Part shown: in pieces, positions 16,650 to 25,559 of the stretch
How positions within the stretch are numbered: position 1 is the stretch's first letter
Layout of the letters: each line of letters starts with the position of its first letter
Assembly: GCF_003478505.1 (NCBI RefSeq)
Contig: NZ_QUFI01000027.1
Location: 1 to 41,110 of the forward strand
Direction of reading: 5' to 3'
DNA length: 41,110 bases
Origin: Clostridium sp. AF27-2AA
Lineage (GTDB): Bacteria > Bacillota > Clostridia > Lachnospirales > Lachnospiraceae
Made by a program: the position numbers and the translations under genes
Notes under the pieces: model-generated
The model's input: the letters and a program-made list of their open reading frames with translations, nothing else
Database searches by the model: none
Told to the model about the DNA's origin: nothing

Positions 16650-18295
16650 TGGAAAAAGAAAAATTTTATGATGTGATTGTAGTTGGCGGAGGTCCGGCGG
16701 GATTGACGGCTGCATTATATCTGGCGCGGGCGTGCTATCGTGTTCTTGTGGTAGAAAAAGAAAAGTTTGGTGGCCAGATTACAATCACCGATGAAGTTGT
16801 AAATTATCCGGGGGTTGAGAAAGCCAGCGGAAAAGAATTGACAGAAACCATGCGCGAACAGGCTGAAAATTTCGGAGCAGAGTTTTTGCTTGGTGAGGTT
16901 TTGACACTGAAAAAAGCGGAAGAGATGCCGGAAACGCAGATATGGGAAATTACGACGGATAAGGGACGGTATCAGTGCTTCGGAGTACTTCTTGCAACGG
17001 GAGCCCATCCGAGAATGGTAGGCTTTCCGGGAGAGGCAGAATTCCGAGGACATGGAGTTGCTTATTGCGCGACCTGTGACGGAGAGTTTTTCTGCGGGAA
17101 AGAAATTTTTGTAGTGGGAGGTGGCTTTGCAGCTGCGGAGGAATCTGTATTTCTGACAAAGTATGCAAGCCATGTGACCATACTGGTTCGTGGAAATGAC
17201 TTTTCCTGCGCCGAGGCTGTTGCGGAAACAGCCAGAAAGCATCCGAAAATTACGGTTTTAACTAATACGGAGGTTGTCTGCGTGGAAGGTGACCACCTGC
17301 TGCGCAAAATCTCTTACAGAAATAATCAAACCGGAGAAACTAGTATTTTCCATAAGGAAAATGACACATTTGGCGTATTTGTGTTTGCGGGTTACGCACC
17401 CAATACCGGCCTGGTAAAAGATATGGTAAGTCTGGACGCTGGCGGGTATGTGGAGACTGACCGAAATCAGCAGACCAGCTGTACGGGAATTTATGCAGCG
17501 GGCGATGTATGCCAGAAGAGCCTGCGTCAGGTCGTAACAGCAGTTGGAGATGGAGCAACAGCAGCCACAGCCCTTGAAAAATATGCGGCAGCCATGCAGG
17601 AAAAAACAGGGATTCATCCGGAAAAACCGGTGAAAAAAGAACCAGAAAAGCCGGGAAAGGCTTTGGCGGGTGTCTTCTCACAGGACATTGTAAATCAGTT
17701 AAATGTGGTATTTTCCAGGATGGACGGGAAGCTGCAGCTTGACCTGCATCTGGATTCCCGTCCGGTAAGCCAGGAATTAAAAAGCTATATGCTGGAGCTG
17801 GCAAAATATACGGACAAGCTGACTGTGCGTGAGAGAGAAGCTTCGGAGGATGCATCCTCCTTCCTTCCATATGTGGAAGTGAAGAATGTGTCCGGGCAAA
17901 GCTGCGGACTGGCTTTTCATGGAGTGCCCGGAGGCCATGAGTTTACTTCGTTTATCCTGGGGCTCTACAATGCGGCCGGATCGGGACAGCCGCTTGCCCC
18001 TGAAATCAGAGAGAAAATCCAGGCAATCAGTCATAAGGTCCAAATGCAGATTCTGGTATCCTTGTCCTGTACCATGTGCCCGGATCTTGTCGTGGCAGCC
18101 CAGAGAATTGCGTCGCTGAATCCATTGGTAACCGCAGATGTATATGACATCGCACATTTCCCGGAATTAAAAGAAAAATATAATGTTATGAGTGTTCCGT
18201 GTCTGGTTATCAATCAGGACAAAGTAACATTCGGGAAAAAGAATATCCAGCAGTTGCTGGAAGTGATTGGCACTGGTAATAGCAACGAAATATAA
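16649..18295 (+). CDS. AhpF/TrxR-type reductase with C-terminal thioredoxin-fold domain
   Basis: 548 residues. The N-terminal part is a thioredoxin-reductase core: FAD motif GGGPAG (13-18), redox pair C140-A-T-C143, NADPH motif VVGGGFAAAEE and CTGIYAAGDV. After a Lys/Pro/Glu linker at about 325-340 comes a tandem thioredoxin-fold region with C474-T-M-C477 and the cis-Pro segment VMSVPCLVIN. In classical AhpF this domain is N-terminal; here the order is reversed, an arrangement known in Firmicutes. It should pass electrons from NAD(P)H through FAD, CATC and CTMC to AhpC, encoded directly upstream. Confidence 0.92.
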   Translation: MEKEKFYDVIVVGGGPAGLTAALYLARACYRVLVVEKEKFGGQITITDEVVNYPGVEKASGKELTETMREQAENFGAEFLLGEVLTLKKAEEMPETQIWEITTDKGRYQCFGVLLATGAHPRMVGFPGEAEFRGHGVAYCATCDGEFFCGKEIFVVGGGFAAAEESVFLTKYASHVTILVRGNDFSCAEAVAETARKHPKITVLTNTEVVCVEGDHLLRKISYRNNQTGETSIFHKENDTFGVFVFAGYAPNTGLVKDMVSLDAGGYVETDRNQQTSCTGIYAAGDVCQKSLRQVVTAVGDGATAATALEKYAAAMQEKTGIHPEKPVKKEPEKPGKALAGVFSQDIVNQLNVVFSRMDGKLQLDLHLDSRPVSQELKSYMLELAKYTDKLTVREREASEDASSFLPYVEVKNVSGQSCGLAFHGVPGGHEFTSFILGLYNAAGSGQPLAPEIREKIQAISHKVQMQILVSLSCTMCPDLVVAAQRIASLNPLVTADVYDIAHFPELKEKYNVMSVPCLVINQDKVTFGKKNIQQLLEVIGTGNSNEI

Positions 18296-18306
18296 CAGAT
18301 TCCCTA

Positions 18307-18335
18307 TTGACTTTCCCTCGTACATTGTCTATGAT
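18307..18335 (+). promoter_or_regulatory. Possible promoter of the pPIWI-RE operon
   Basis: TTGACT (18307-18312), 17 bases, TATGAT (18330-18335), in the 195-base gap between the reductase gene and the REase gene. A second weaker pair (TTTACA ... TATCAT) lies about 70 bases downstream. There is no terminator between the reductase and this site, so read-through is also possible. Confidence 0.45.
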
Positions 18336-18490
18336 GATTTATGTACACGAGTAATAGAATACGATGGATTGAACGGAATTGGTGCATTCATTTTACAATG
18401 CTCTGGTTTCGTATATCATTTTAGTATAAGTTCTTTGACTTTGTGTCAGGGAACTTTTTTTCATTTCATAGAAAATTAATTGGGGGAAAC

Positions 18491-19600
18491 ATGGAAGATT
18501 TAATCAAATTGAAAACAGCGATGGATCTGATTGTTACAGGTTTATATGAGAAGGAACGCCAGAAAAAGAAGGGGGAGTATTTTTACAGCAAGCGTCTTAT
18601 TCATGGAATTAATCTGTTTCAGAGTTTAAATTATAAGTACAACCCGGAAGGGTTTGATTTTGGAAAGATGCATGAGCAGAGTTTTATTACGGAGTATGCC
18701 ATGCGGCCGGTGGCAGAATGGTTTCAGGGATGGAAAAATAAGGAGAGCCTGAAGCTGGAAGACCAGAGTTTTTATTATATGGATGCACTGGTGGGGGACA
18801 GTGGTTTTCATACGTTTCATGTAAATGACAATTGCGAGGATTACATCGAGTATGTGGAAAAGGATGTGATTGCCGGGATTGAGCAAAGAGCGGTTTATGA
18901 CTGTTTGAAGTCACTGGATCAGAATGCGTATGTGAATCTGAGAAAGTTTTTGATTGAGCATCCGGTTATTCCGGCAAAAGATCTGAGGGGATTAAAACTG
19001 GGATATGCCAAGAACAGCATTGCGCTGCAGGCAATTGAAAATGCCTATGAAGAGATTCAGAAAGATTGTTTTGTCTGCCCAAGGTGCGGCTGGACTCTGC
19101 AGAAAGAAAAGATCGGGATGCGGTGCCAGAGCCGTACCTGCAGTGAAGCAGTTTATATTCCGGGGGAACTGAAAGTGATTTCCGGCAATGCCGGGATGCT
19201 GCGGTTAAAGCGTGGTGTGATGAAGTACATCGCGGTTCCGGGAAAGCTGGAACTGGAAATTTATGCGTATTGTGAGAAGCATGGGGTTCAGAGTGTGTTG
19301 TGGCCGCAGATGGACCGGTATGATATTGAAATCACGTTTCCGGACGGAACGGTGTGGGCAATTGACGCGAAAGCGGTAAAAGAACCGCATTTTCTGAAAG
19401 AGAATGTGGCGCGGGATGGTGGTTTTCCATCCGGGACTTATGACCGGAGTTTTTATGTGATTCCGGATGAGTATGCGGCGGCAAGAACAGATTATAGGAT
19501 GATCATTAACCAGGAACTGGCACGTCTGGGAGATCGTCAGACCCGCTGTATCCGGCTTTATGATTTGAAAAAAGAAATCAGGGAAAGGGGGAAACGCTGA
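18491..19600 (+). CDS. pPIWI-RE island REase with zinc ribbon
   Basis: 369 residues from ATG 18491, which follows GGGGGAAAC; an upstream in-frame start at 18443 lacks a ribosome site. Residues 1-180 are helical (domain Y of the three-gene island in my reading). A four-Cys zinc ribbon follows (C196, C199, C212, C217), then a PD-(D/E)XK nuclease signature YDIEITF ... AIDAK (D278, D292, K294). In pPIWI-RE islands (Burroughs, Iyer and Aravind family definition) one gene encodes such a restriction endonuclease, predicted to cut DNA located by the PIWI protein and unwound by the helicase. The stop TGA overlaps the next ATG (TGATG), so translation is coupled. Confidence 0.82.
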   Translation: MEDLIKLKTAMDLIVTGLYEKERQKKKGEYFYSKRLIHGINLFQSLNYKYNPEGFDFGKMHEQSFITEYAMRPVAEWFQGWKNKESLKLEDQSFYYMDALVGDSGFHTFHVNDNCEDYIEYVEKDVIAGIEQRAVYDCLKSLDQNAYVNLRKFLIEHPVIPAKDLRGLKLGYAKNSIALQAIENAYEEIQKDCFVCPRCGWTLQKEKIGMRCQSRTCSEAVYIPGELKVISGNAGMLRLKRGVMKYIAVPGKLELEIYAYCEKHGVQSVLWPQMDRYDIEITFPDGTVWAIDAKAVKEPHFLKENVARDGGFPSGTYDRSFYVIPDEYAAARTDYRMIINQELARLGDRQTRCIRLYDLKKEIRERGKR

Positions 19601-22600
19601 TGCAGGATATCAAAAAAAGATGGAAGCCATATTACGATGAAAAGAAGCATTTTTTGAGACTGGAACAGTTTGTCTTATTTGAGATGGCGCTTATGATCGT
19701 GAATCGCTGGAAACAGGATGCGGACGCCAATAAAGGCTATATTGTATTTACTAAGTACCAGAATATCGGAAAGAAGCAGTATGTTCCAGAGGATTATATC
19801 ATCCAGAATGCCAGTGTCTGTCTTAGAAAATTCCGTTCTGAAAAGATGTGGAAGGATACGCTGAAAGAATACAAAAAGGATGAGTATGCGGGCATACGGT
19901 TATATGACATCACAGAGGACCGGATTGTCGAGAAGAACACGGGAAATCTTGTCTATGCGGCACGTAAAAAGGATTATCTGTGCTATATTCTGTCATATTC
20001 CCGCAGTAGGGATAAGCGGTATGCAACCCATGGTACATACCGGTATTTTAATAAAAATAATGAAGAAAAACAGATCTATATTACGCTGAATGAAGAACTG
20101 GATGAAATGATCTGTGACGTGAAGCGGGGAGGAGAACCTCGGAAGAGGATTGTAATTACAATGGAAGAACTCCTGGATGCCGCAGAAGAAATACAGGAGA
20201 AACGCCCGGGCGATCCCTGTGCCAGGATTCTGAAAACCAATGTGATCAAGGCAGTGAAAAATGGAAGCGTAAGCATGGCAGAACAGCTGGAATTGGATCG
20301 TGTAGTGAACATTGTGGGCATGGTTGGCGCCGGTAAGACCACATTGTTAAAGGTTCTGGCATATATTCTGGATCAGCGTAAAAAACGGGCAGTGATTGTC
20401 ACGGATACCGTTGCAGAGGTATTTCAGTTGTATCAGTATTTTCGGTCTTTGGGCTGCCAGTGCAGCCCGCTGATCGGCAAGGCGGAACGGGTAAAATATA
20501 TTAACCAGTTGATAGGAGAAGAGGAAGATTATCTGGATGAAGAAATATCAGGATATCTGACGACAAACTGTCTGATTGACGGCCTGGATACAAAAAATGA
20601 AAATGCGGTATCCTTTGGCGAGGAACCTTGTACGAAGTTGGAACAGGGAAACCGGCGGTATGTCTGCCCTTATTTTGAACAGTGTCCGGCCACGGCCATG
20701 CAGCGTGAGGCATTAACTGGCAATCTGGTGATTACCACCGTCGCGGGCCTGGTTATGGGCAGAGTGGGAAAGCTGCAGAGGGTTTTTCTGGAAGAGGCAG
20801 TCGCAGCAGCAGATGTTGTGTTTTACGATGAATGTGACCGGGTACAGAAAAACCTGGATGATCTGTTTACTCCTGCAACGGAATTTAATATGTTTATCAA
20901 TGAGTGTGCAGAGCCGGTCAGCCAGTTTATGCTGGAGACGAATACGCGGCGTCTGGGTAATCTTGCGAGTGCCTATTATGCGGAACTGCAGGCGAAATCC
21001 CCCACGGTACTGCAATGTGTTTCCAATGCGGTGAAAGCGGCGAAAAACAGTGAAAACGGCAGTGTGCTGGCCAATACATTTTCTGCTTATACGTTGTTAG
21101 ACAGCATTGTGGATGAAATATCTGAAGCTACGGTAAAAGAAATCTATCGTCTGATGGATTTTCAGACAGCAGAAATGAGTTCGCTGTTTGATATTATGAG
21201 TCGTTCCTGTGAAAGTATCCGGTCAGACCGTTTTGAGCAGCTGCTGGCAGAATGGCTGGATCGAAGGGAACCGCAGCTTAAAAATAATGAAAAAAGATTG
21301 CGGTCAGGAAAAAAATACAGCTGATCATTACCTTGATTTTCTTTGACCGGTTTGTCATGGAGATTGGAACAGCGTATGAGGATTCCCAGGATGTCACGAT
21401 GGGATATAATGAACTGGTTGGTTTCATCCGGACGCGTTTTACCGCACAGCAGGACTACCTGCCCTCTGCGTTAATGGGCAATCTGTTTGGAATAAAATTA
21501 ACCAGCGAAGATGATATTCTGCTGTTTCGGCAATATGCGTATGGCAGAGCGTTACTGACAGATCTGCCTTATTTGCGGGTCAATAAAGAAGGCGTGCCGA
21601 TCGGGCCGCATGTGGTGCTGCTGTCAGGGTCCAGCTATGCCAAGGGCTCCTATGAATATCATGTCAATGCGGATGTAAATTATATTGTTGAAGCGGACAG
21701 ATCTGTGCGGGAATTTATTGGAAATACACAGTTTATGGAGCTTGGTTTAGCGGAGCGTGTATCCGGAAGTCCTCTTGAAAACCGGGATGCGGTTTTAAGA
21801 GATGTAGTAGATCGTTGTACTGCATATATCATTTCTGAATTGTCCGACAAAAAGGGCAAGATTCTTTTGGTAGTGAATAGTTTTTCCCAGGCAGAGACTG
21901 TGGCGGATCGTTTGCGGGCTAATTTTGTCAAACGTGGGTGCAGGGAAGAAGTTTGCGCGCTGATTTCTGACAAAAATATAGAAAAGAAAGATTTCAGTCA
22001 GTATATACGCCGTGGGGAGGTTTATAAATTTGACCAGAAAAAAGCGAGAATTCTGGTGGCTCCGGCGTTGGCAATTGAACGAGGACATAACATTGTGGAT
22101 GAGCAGGGCCATTCCTCTCTGAGCAGCGTGTTCTTCCTGATTCGCCCTATGGGTGTTCCAGATGATGTGAAAGAACGGAGCATTAAGATGAATGGTTATA
22201 TGGCATCGAAATTATTCGAATACAAAGAAAATGATCTGTATCAGAAGAATCTTTATGTCCGTCAGGAAGCTACGAAATTCTGGAACCGCATGAATTATTC
22301 CGCGAAAAGAAGGCTGGATTATCTGTGTGATAAGGAAATAAAAAGAGATCTGGTTTCTACCATGTTTGTTCTCATTCTGCAGATATTTGGGCGCCTATGC
22401 AGAGTTACAGACGCATCGAAAGAAACACCCACCGTTTATTTTGCAGATGGGGCATTTCGAAAAAAGATAGATGCAGAAGATGGATTTGATGCGTTAAATG
22501 AAATGTATGATTATTTAAAAGACATGCTGTCAGATGAAGAACACGGGGAAATTGCCAGAACCTTGTATGAACCATTCTTTACAGCATACGAAGGAGGTAT

Positions 22601-22613
22601 CCGACATGAGTAA
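19600..22613 (+). CDS. pPIWI-RE island DinG-like helicase, frameshifted
   Basis: Two consecutive frames (19600-21324 and the frame open from about 21303 to 22613) together make one 1004-residue protein. The first has Walker A GMVGAGKT (about 240-247), Cys-rich segments (CPYFEQCPAT) typical of DinG/XPD-like helicases, and a DECD box (410-413). The second carries the C-terminal helicase half, including LILQIFGRLCR (motif VI). The break is at A AAA AAA (21309-21315): a -1 slip on this heptamer joins the frames exactly, reading GKKIQLIITL. Either this is programmed frameshifting or one A was lost from an A8 run by mutation or sequencing error. The 3' end overlaps the PIWI gene by eight bases. Confidence 0.82.
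21309..21315 (+). other. Slippery heptamer A_AAA_AAA at the helicase frame break
   Basis: Seven A in the phase X-XXY-YYZ relative to the incoming frame (gga aaa aaa), the ideal context for tandem -1 slippage in bacteria. The incoming frame stops at TGA 21322-21324, nine bases on. Only a weak downstream stem (around ATCA ... TGAT) and no strong upstream Shine-Dalgarno-like stimulator are seen, so a simple indel remains equally likely. Confidence 0.5.
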
Positions 22614-25095
22614 GGCGACTAAGATTTATCCAATGGCTTTTGTTCCGAATCCGGATGCGGAATGCAGGCTTTATTACGTTGGTTTTCCGAAAAAATGGAA
22701 GGACAGTCTGATCAGGGCAGAAAAGGCAGCGAATCCCAAGTGGAGCGGCGTGTATGCGCTTCCGACCTACGCTTTGGGCAAAAGCCTTGGAACCTGGATG
22801 GACGGAATTGTAGAGCTGGCTCCACTCAGACTGGATTCGAAAGATGAAATGTGGGCAATTTCCTGTGAACAGGAAATCAATACAGAGCAGCTGCTGGAGC
22901 ATATGAAGGCATGGATTCAGGTTCAGTATGGGAACAATTATAAATACCGTCCCGCGGCAGTGGAAATTCAGAAGCTGCTTCAGGAAATGAAGGTTGAGGA
23001 CTTGAATGAGCTGGCCGGGAGTAAGAATGTCAGGCTGTTTGATGCAGATGGCATCCCAACAGAAAATTATTCTTATGCTGCCTTTTCCCTGATGGTGACA
23101 AACGCTTTGACCGGAAAAGAAATCCAGATAGATGGCCACCGTGTAAAGCTGAATTATGCCGGAAAAAATCAACTGATTTCTGATATACAGGGAGAGGGAG
23201 ACCACAGCTATTCTTATGGAATTTCATTTTCTTTGCAGACAGTTCCGCCGGAACGGAAAGCATTGCTCTTGTGTGATTGCTGTATTCACAGATGGATTCC
23301 GGATCGGTGGAGTGAGAAACCTTATCTGAATGGTGATAATCTGACTGCGCATATCTGGATGGAAAACAACAGAATATATAAACTTCCGATTTTTCAGAAA
23401 TATAAAACGGAAGAGGAATATTCTTGGAAAGAACCGGAAAAAACATATTATAATTTGTATCAGTTCCGGGCGCTGCCGGCAGCAGGAGAAGTGATTCGTT
23501 CCATCGTAGACTCGATGACTGGAAAACAGAAAATTACGTGTCTGTATAAAAATGGAATGGATGGCTGCGGATTCAAAAAGAATGTGATCGGAACCGGTGT
23601 AAGCGTTTTGGAAAAGAAAGATATCTATGATGGCGTATTTTCTTACATAGCTGACATCGTGCGGGAAACAGAGGGAATCAGCCGTGTGGGAAGCACGAAG
23701 CGGGCAGTGAAAAAACTGAAACTGGATACGTTGAATCTGAACAGAGAACTGACGAAGGATCAGCGCCTTCTTCTGGCAAGGAGAATGAAAACCTGTACGG
23801 AATCGGATCATCTGACATTTGAGGTGTATGCGACAGATGATACGTTGGAATGCGCAGAAAAAATCATGGAAAAACTAGAGTCCGTATTTGTGTCTTGTGA
23901 GGAAATGACATTTACCATAAAACGGTGCAGGCTGGGCAGTATGGGAGAACCAATGAAATCTTCTAAGAGCGCGGATGCTTTAAAACGAATCCATGAAATA
24001 GAAAAAGAACTCAGTCCAGCCACAGAGCTTACTGCATGTATCGTAGTGCTGCCTGGAAAGGAATGCTTTCATAAGCTAGGGGATCCGAAGGCATCAATTC
24101 GCTGCGGCATGGCGTTAACAAACCGTCTTACACAGTTTGTGACACCGTGGGATGAAACGGTAAAAGAGAACGTTATAGAAAGTAAAATCACCAGCGCAGT
24201 TGAGGATCTTTGCAGACAGCTGGGCTATGTCAGGGAGTTAGATGAAAGCGCAATAGAAAAGAAAGAGTTACTGCATCATACACCCGTGATTGGGATGCAG
24301 GTTATGACACAGATCTGTACTCCGTATGGGAAAGCGAGATTTTTACCATTGTATGTGGAAATGGATTATGTTTCTGGGAAAGTGTATGCAGAGTGCGACG
24401 CATTTGAGCAAACCAGGGTTCTTTACCGGGAGGCAGCCTTTGAACTGGCACATCTGAGCCTGGATAAAAATTTTGAGAAAAAATGTGAAAATGCCGCGCG
24501 TGGAACATGGAAGCAGAAAATGATCATGTGGAAAAATCTGTATCGTGACAAGAATCTTCTGGTCCTGATTGAAGCAAATGGGAATACTCGGGCAATCTGT
24601 AACGGAATTACAGACAGTCAGATACAGAAGTATCGTTATCTGGCACCATATTGCCCGGAGCAGATTGAGACTGGTACGAAGGAAAACAGTTATTTGCAGG
24701 ATTTAAATCATTCAGGAGTCCGTCTGATTCGGATTAGACGGAACGGAGAAATCCCGGATTACTATACGGAAATTTCTTCAACAGATGGTTATTCGGCAAC
24801 CAGCGGTGTATTCCGGTATGGGCAGGATTATTGGGCAATTGCGGGCAGACCGAATGATAAGTCCTATACTTCAAGCTATAAAAAAACAACGTATGACCTG
24901 CCGCACCAGAAATTTGCAGAGAGAGACATGATTGAGATATATCCGATTCAGCTGCAAAAGGATGACGATCCGGATGAATGGGTGATTTACACGAATTCCC
25001 TGCGCACCGGAGCGATTCAGTACGATGAAGCAACGGCTTTGCCGATTCCGATGCACATGGCGGCAAAGTTGCAGGAGTATTTGCTGGAGGTATAG
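22606..25095 (+). CDS. pPIWI-RE protein (prokaryotic PIWI, RNase H fold)
   Basis: 829 residues from ATG 22606, placed nine bases after AAGGAGG and overlapping the helicase stop. The N-terminal part (about 1-390) fits the pPIWI-RE-specific X module. A MID-like segment follows near 470-520 (ACIVVLPGKECFHKL, then a Lys/Arg/Gln-rich helix). The C-terminal RNase H-fold part runs from about 570 to 829, with LVLIEANGNTRA (E656), RIRRNGEIPDYY (R709-712, E715; the family is named for conserved Arg and Glu) and the closing LPIPMHMAAKLQEYL. The family is predicted to use guide nucleic acids or R-loops to mark invading DNA for the partner helicase and REase. Which residues are catalytic, and whether it cleaves, cannot be settled by reading. 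All three island genes are present, adjacent and overlapping. Confidence 0.82.
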   Translation: MSKATKIYPMAFVPNPDAECRLYYVGFPKKWKDSLIRAEKAANPKWSGVYALPTYALGKSLGTWMDGIVELAPLRLDSKDEMWAISCEQEINTEQLLEHMKAWIQVQYGNNYKYRPAAVEIQKLLQEMKVEDLNELAGSKNVRLFDADGIPTENYSYAAFSLMVTNALTGKEIQIDGHRVKLNYAGKNQLISDIQGEGDHSYSYGISFSLQTVPPERKALLLCDCCIHRWIPDRWSEKPYLNGDNLTAHIWMENNRIYKLPIFQKYKTEEEYSWKEPEKTYYNLYQFRALPAAGEVIRSIVDSMTGKQKITCLYKNGMDGCGFKKNVIGTGVSVLEKKDIYDGVFSYIADIVRETEGISRVGSTKRAVKKLKLDTLNLNRELTKDQRLLLARRMKTCTESDHLTFEVYATDDTLECAEKIMEKLESVFVSCEEMTFTIKRCRLGSMGEPMKSSKSADALKRIHEIEKELSPATELTACIVVLPGKECFHKLGDPKASIRCGMALTNRLTQFVTPWDETVKENVIESKITSAVEDLCRQLGYVRELDESAIEKKELLHHTPVIGMQVMTQICTPYGKARFLPLYVEMDYVSGKVYAECDAFEQTRVLYREAAFELAHLSLDKNFEKKCENAARGTWKQKMIMWKNLYRDKNLLVLIEANGNTRAICNGITDSQIQKYRYLAPYCPEQIETGTKENSYLQDLNHSGVRLIRIRRNGEIPDYYTEISSTDGYSATSGVFRYGQDYWAIAGRPNDKSYTSSYKKTTYDLPHQKFAERDMIEIYPIQLQKDDDPDEWVIYTNSLRTGAIQYDEATALPIPMHMAAKLQEYLLEV

Positions 25096-25103
25096 GAAAT
25101 CCA

Positions 25104-25525
25104 TTGAAAAAGGCAAACATTGTCTTTCCTGAAAATAACGTGTTCGAAGATAAAATCGAGGATACTTCCGAATATGATTCTGACCAGGGGCGCGGATAGC
25201 TAGCAGGTTTATTACAGAAGAGATGGCGAAGCAGTATTTTGCGATGTTCTGGGGCCGAACGGATGTATATGCGAAGCGGGGAAGGAATGGCGGTTATTTT
25301 CCCCAGTGTGATCATCGCTGGAATGACAGAATTTGTCCCAGACAAAGGGGAGAGAAGATTCGGTGTGGAGACTGTGAGTATACAAAATGGACAAAACTTA
25401 CGGTGGAGAAGATCGTAGATCATTTAGCTGGTTACAAAGAAGATGGAACCGATGTGATTGGTGTCTATCCATTGCTTCCGGATGGAACCTGCCGTTTTCT
25501 TGAATTTGATTTTGACAAATTTTAG
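25104..25525 (+). pseudogene. N-terminal remnant of a TOTE-type AEP primase gene
   Basis: Starts at TTG 25104 (after GGAGGTATAGG), reads 31 codons to TAG 25197, then resumes in another frame. From about 25208 to 25525 it encodes RFITEEMAK, FWGRTDVYAKR, four Cys (CDHRW, CPRQ, CGDCEY) and GVYPLLPDGTCRFLEFDFD. This is the characteristic N-terminus of the archaeo-eukaryotic primase domain of TOTE conflict systems. It then stops at TAG 25523, before the primase catalytic region is complete. Deletion has joined it to the UvrD gene that follows. TOTE systems combine primase, helicase and nuclease domains in transposon or virus conflict, so this is a scar of one more defence element. Confidence 0.75.
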
Positions 25526-25559
25526 TTGTGCTGCCCCTTCAGGAAAGAGCATTAAAATC

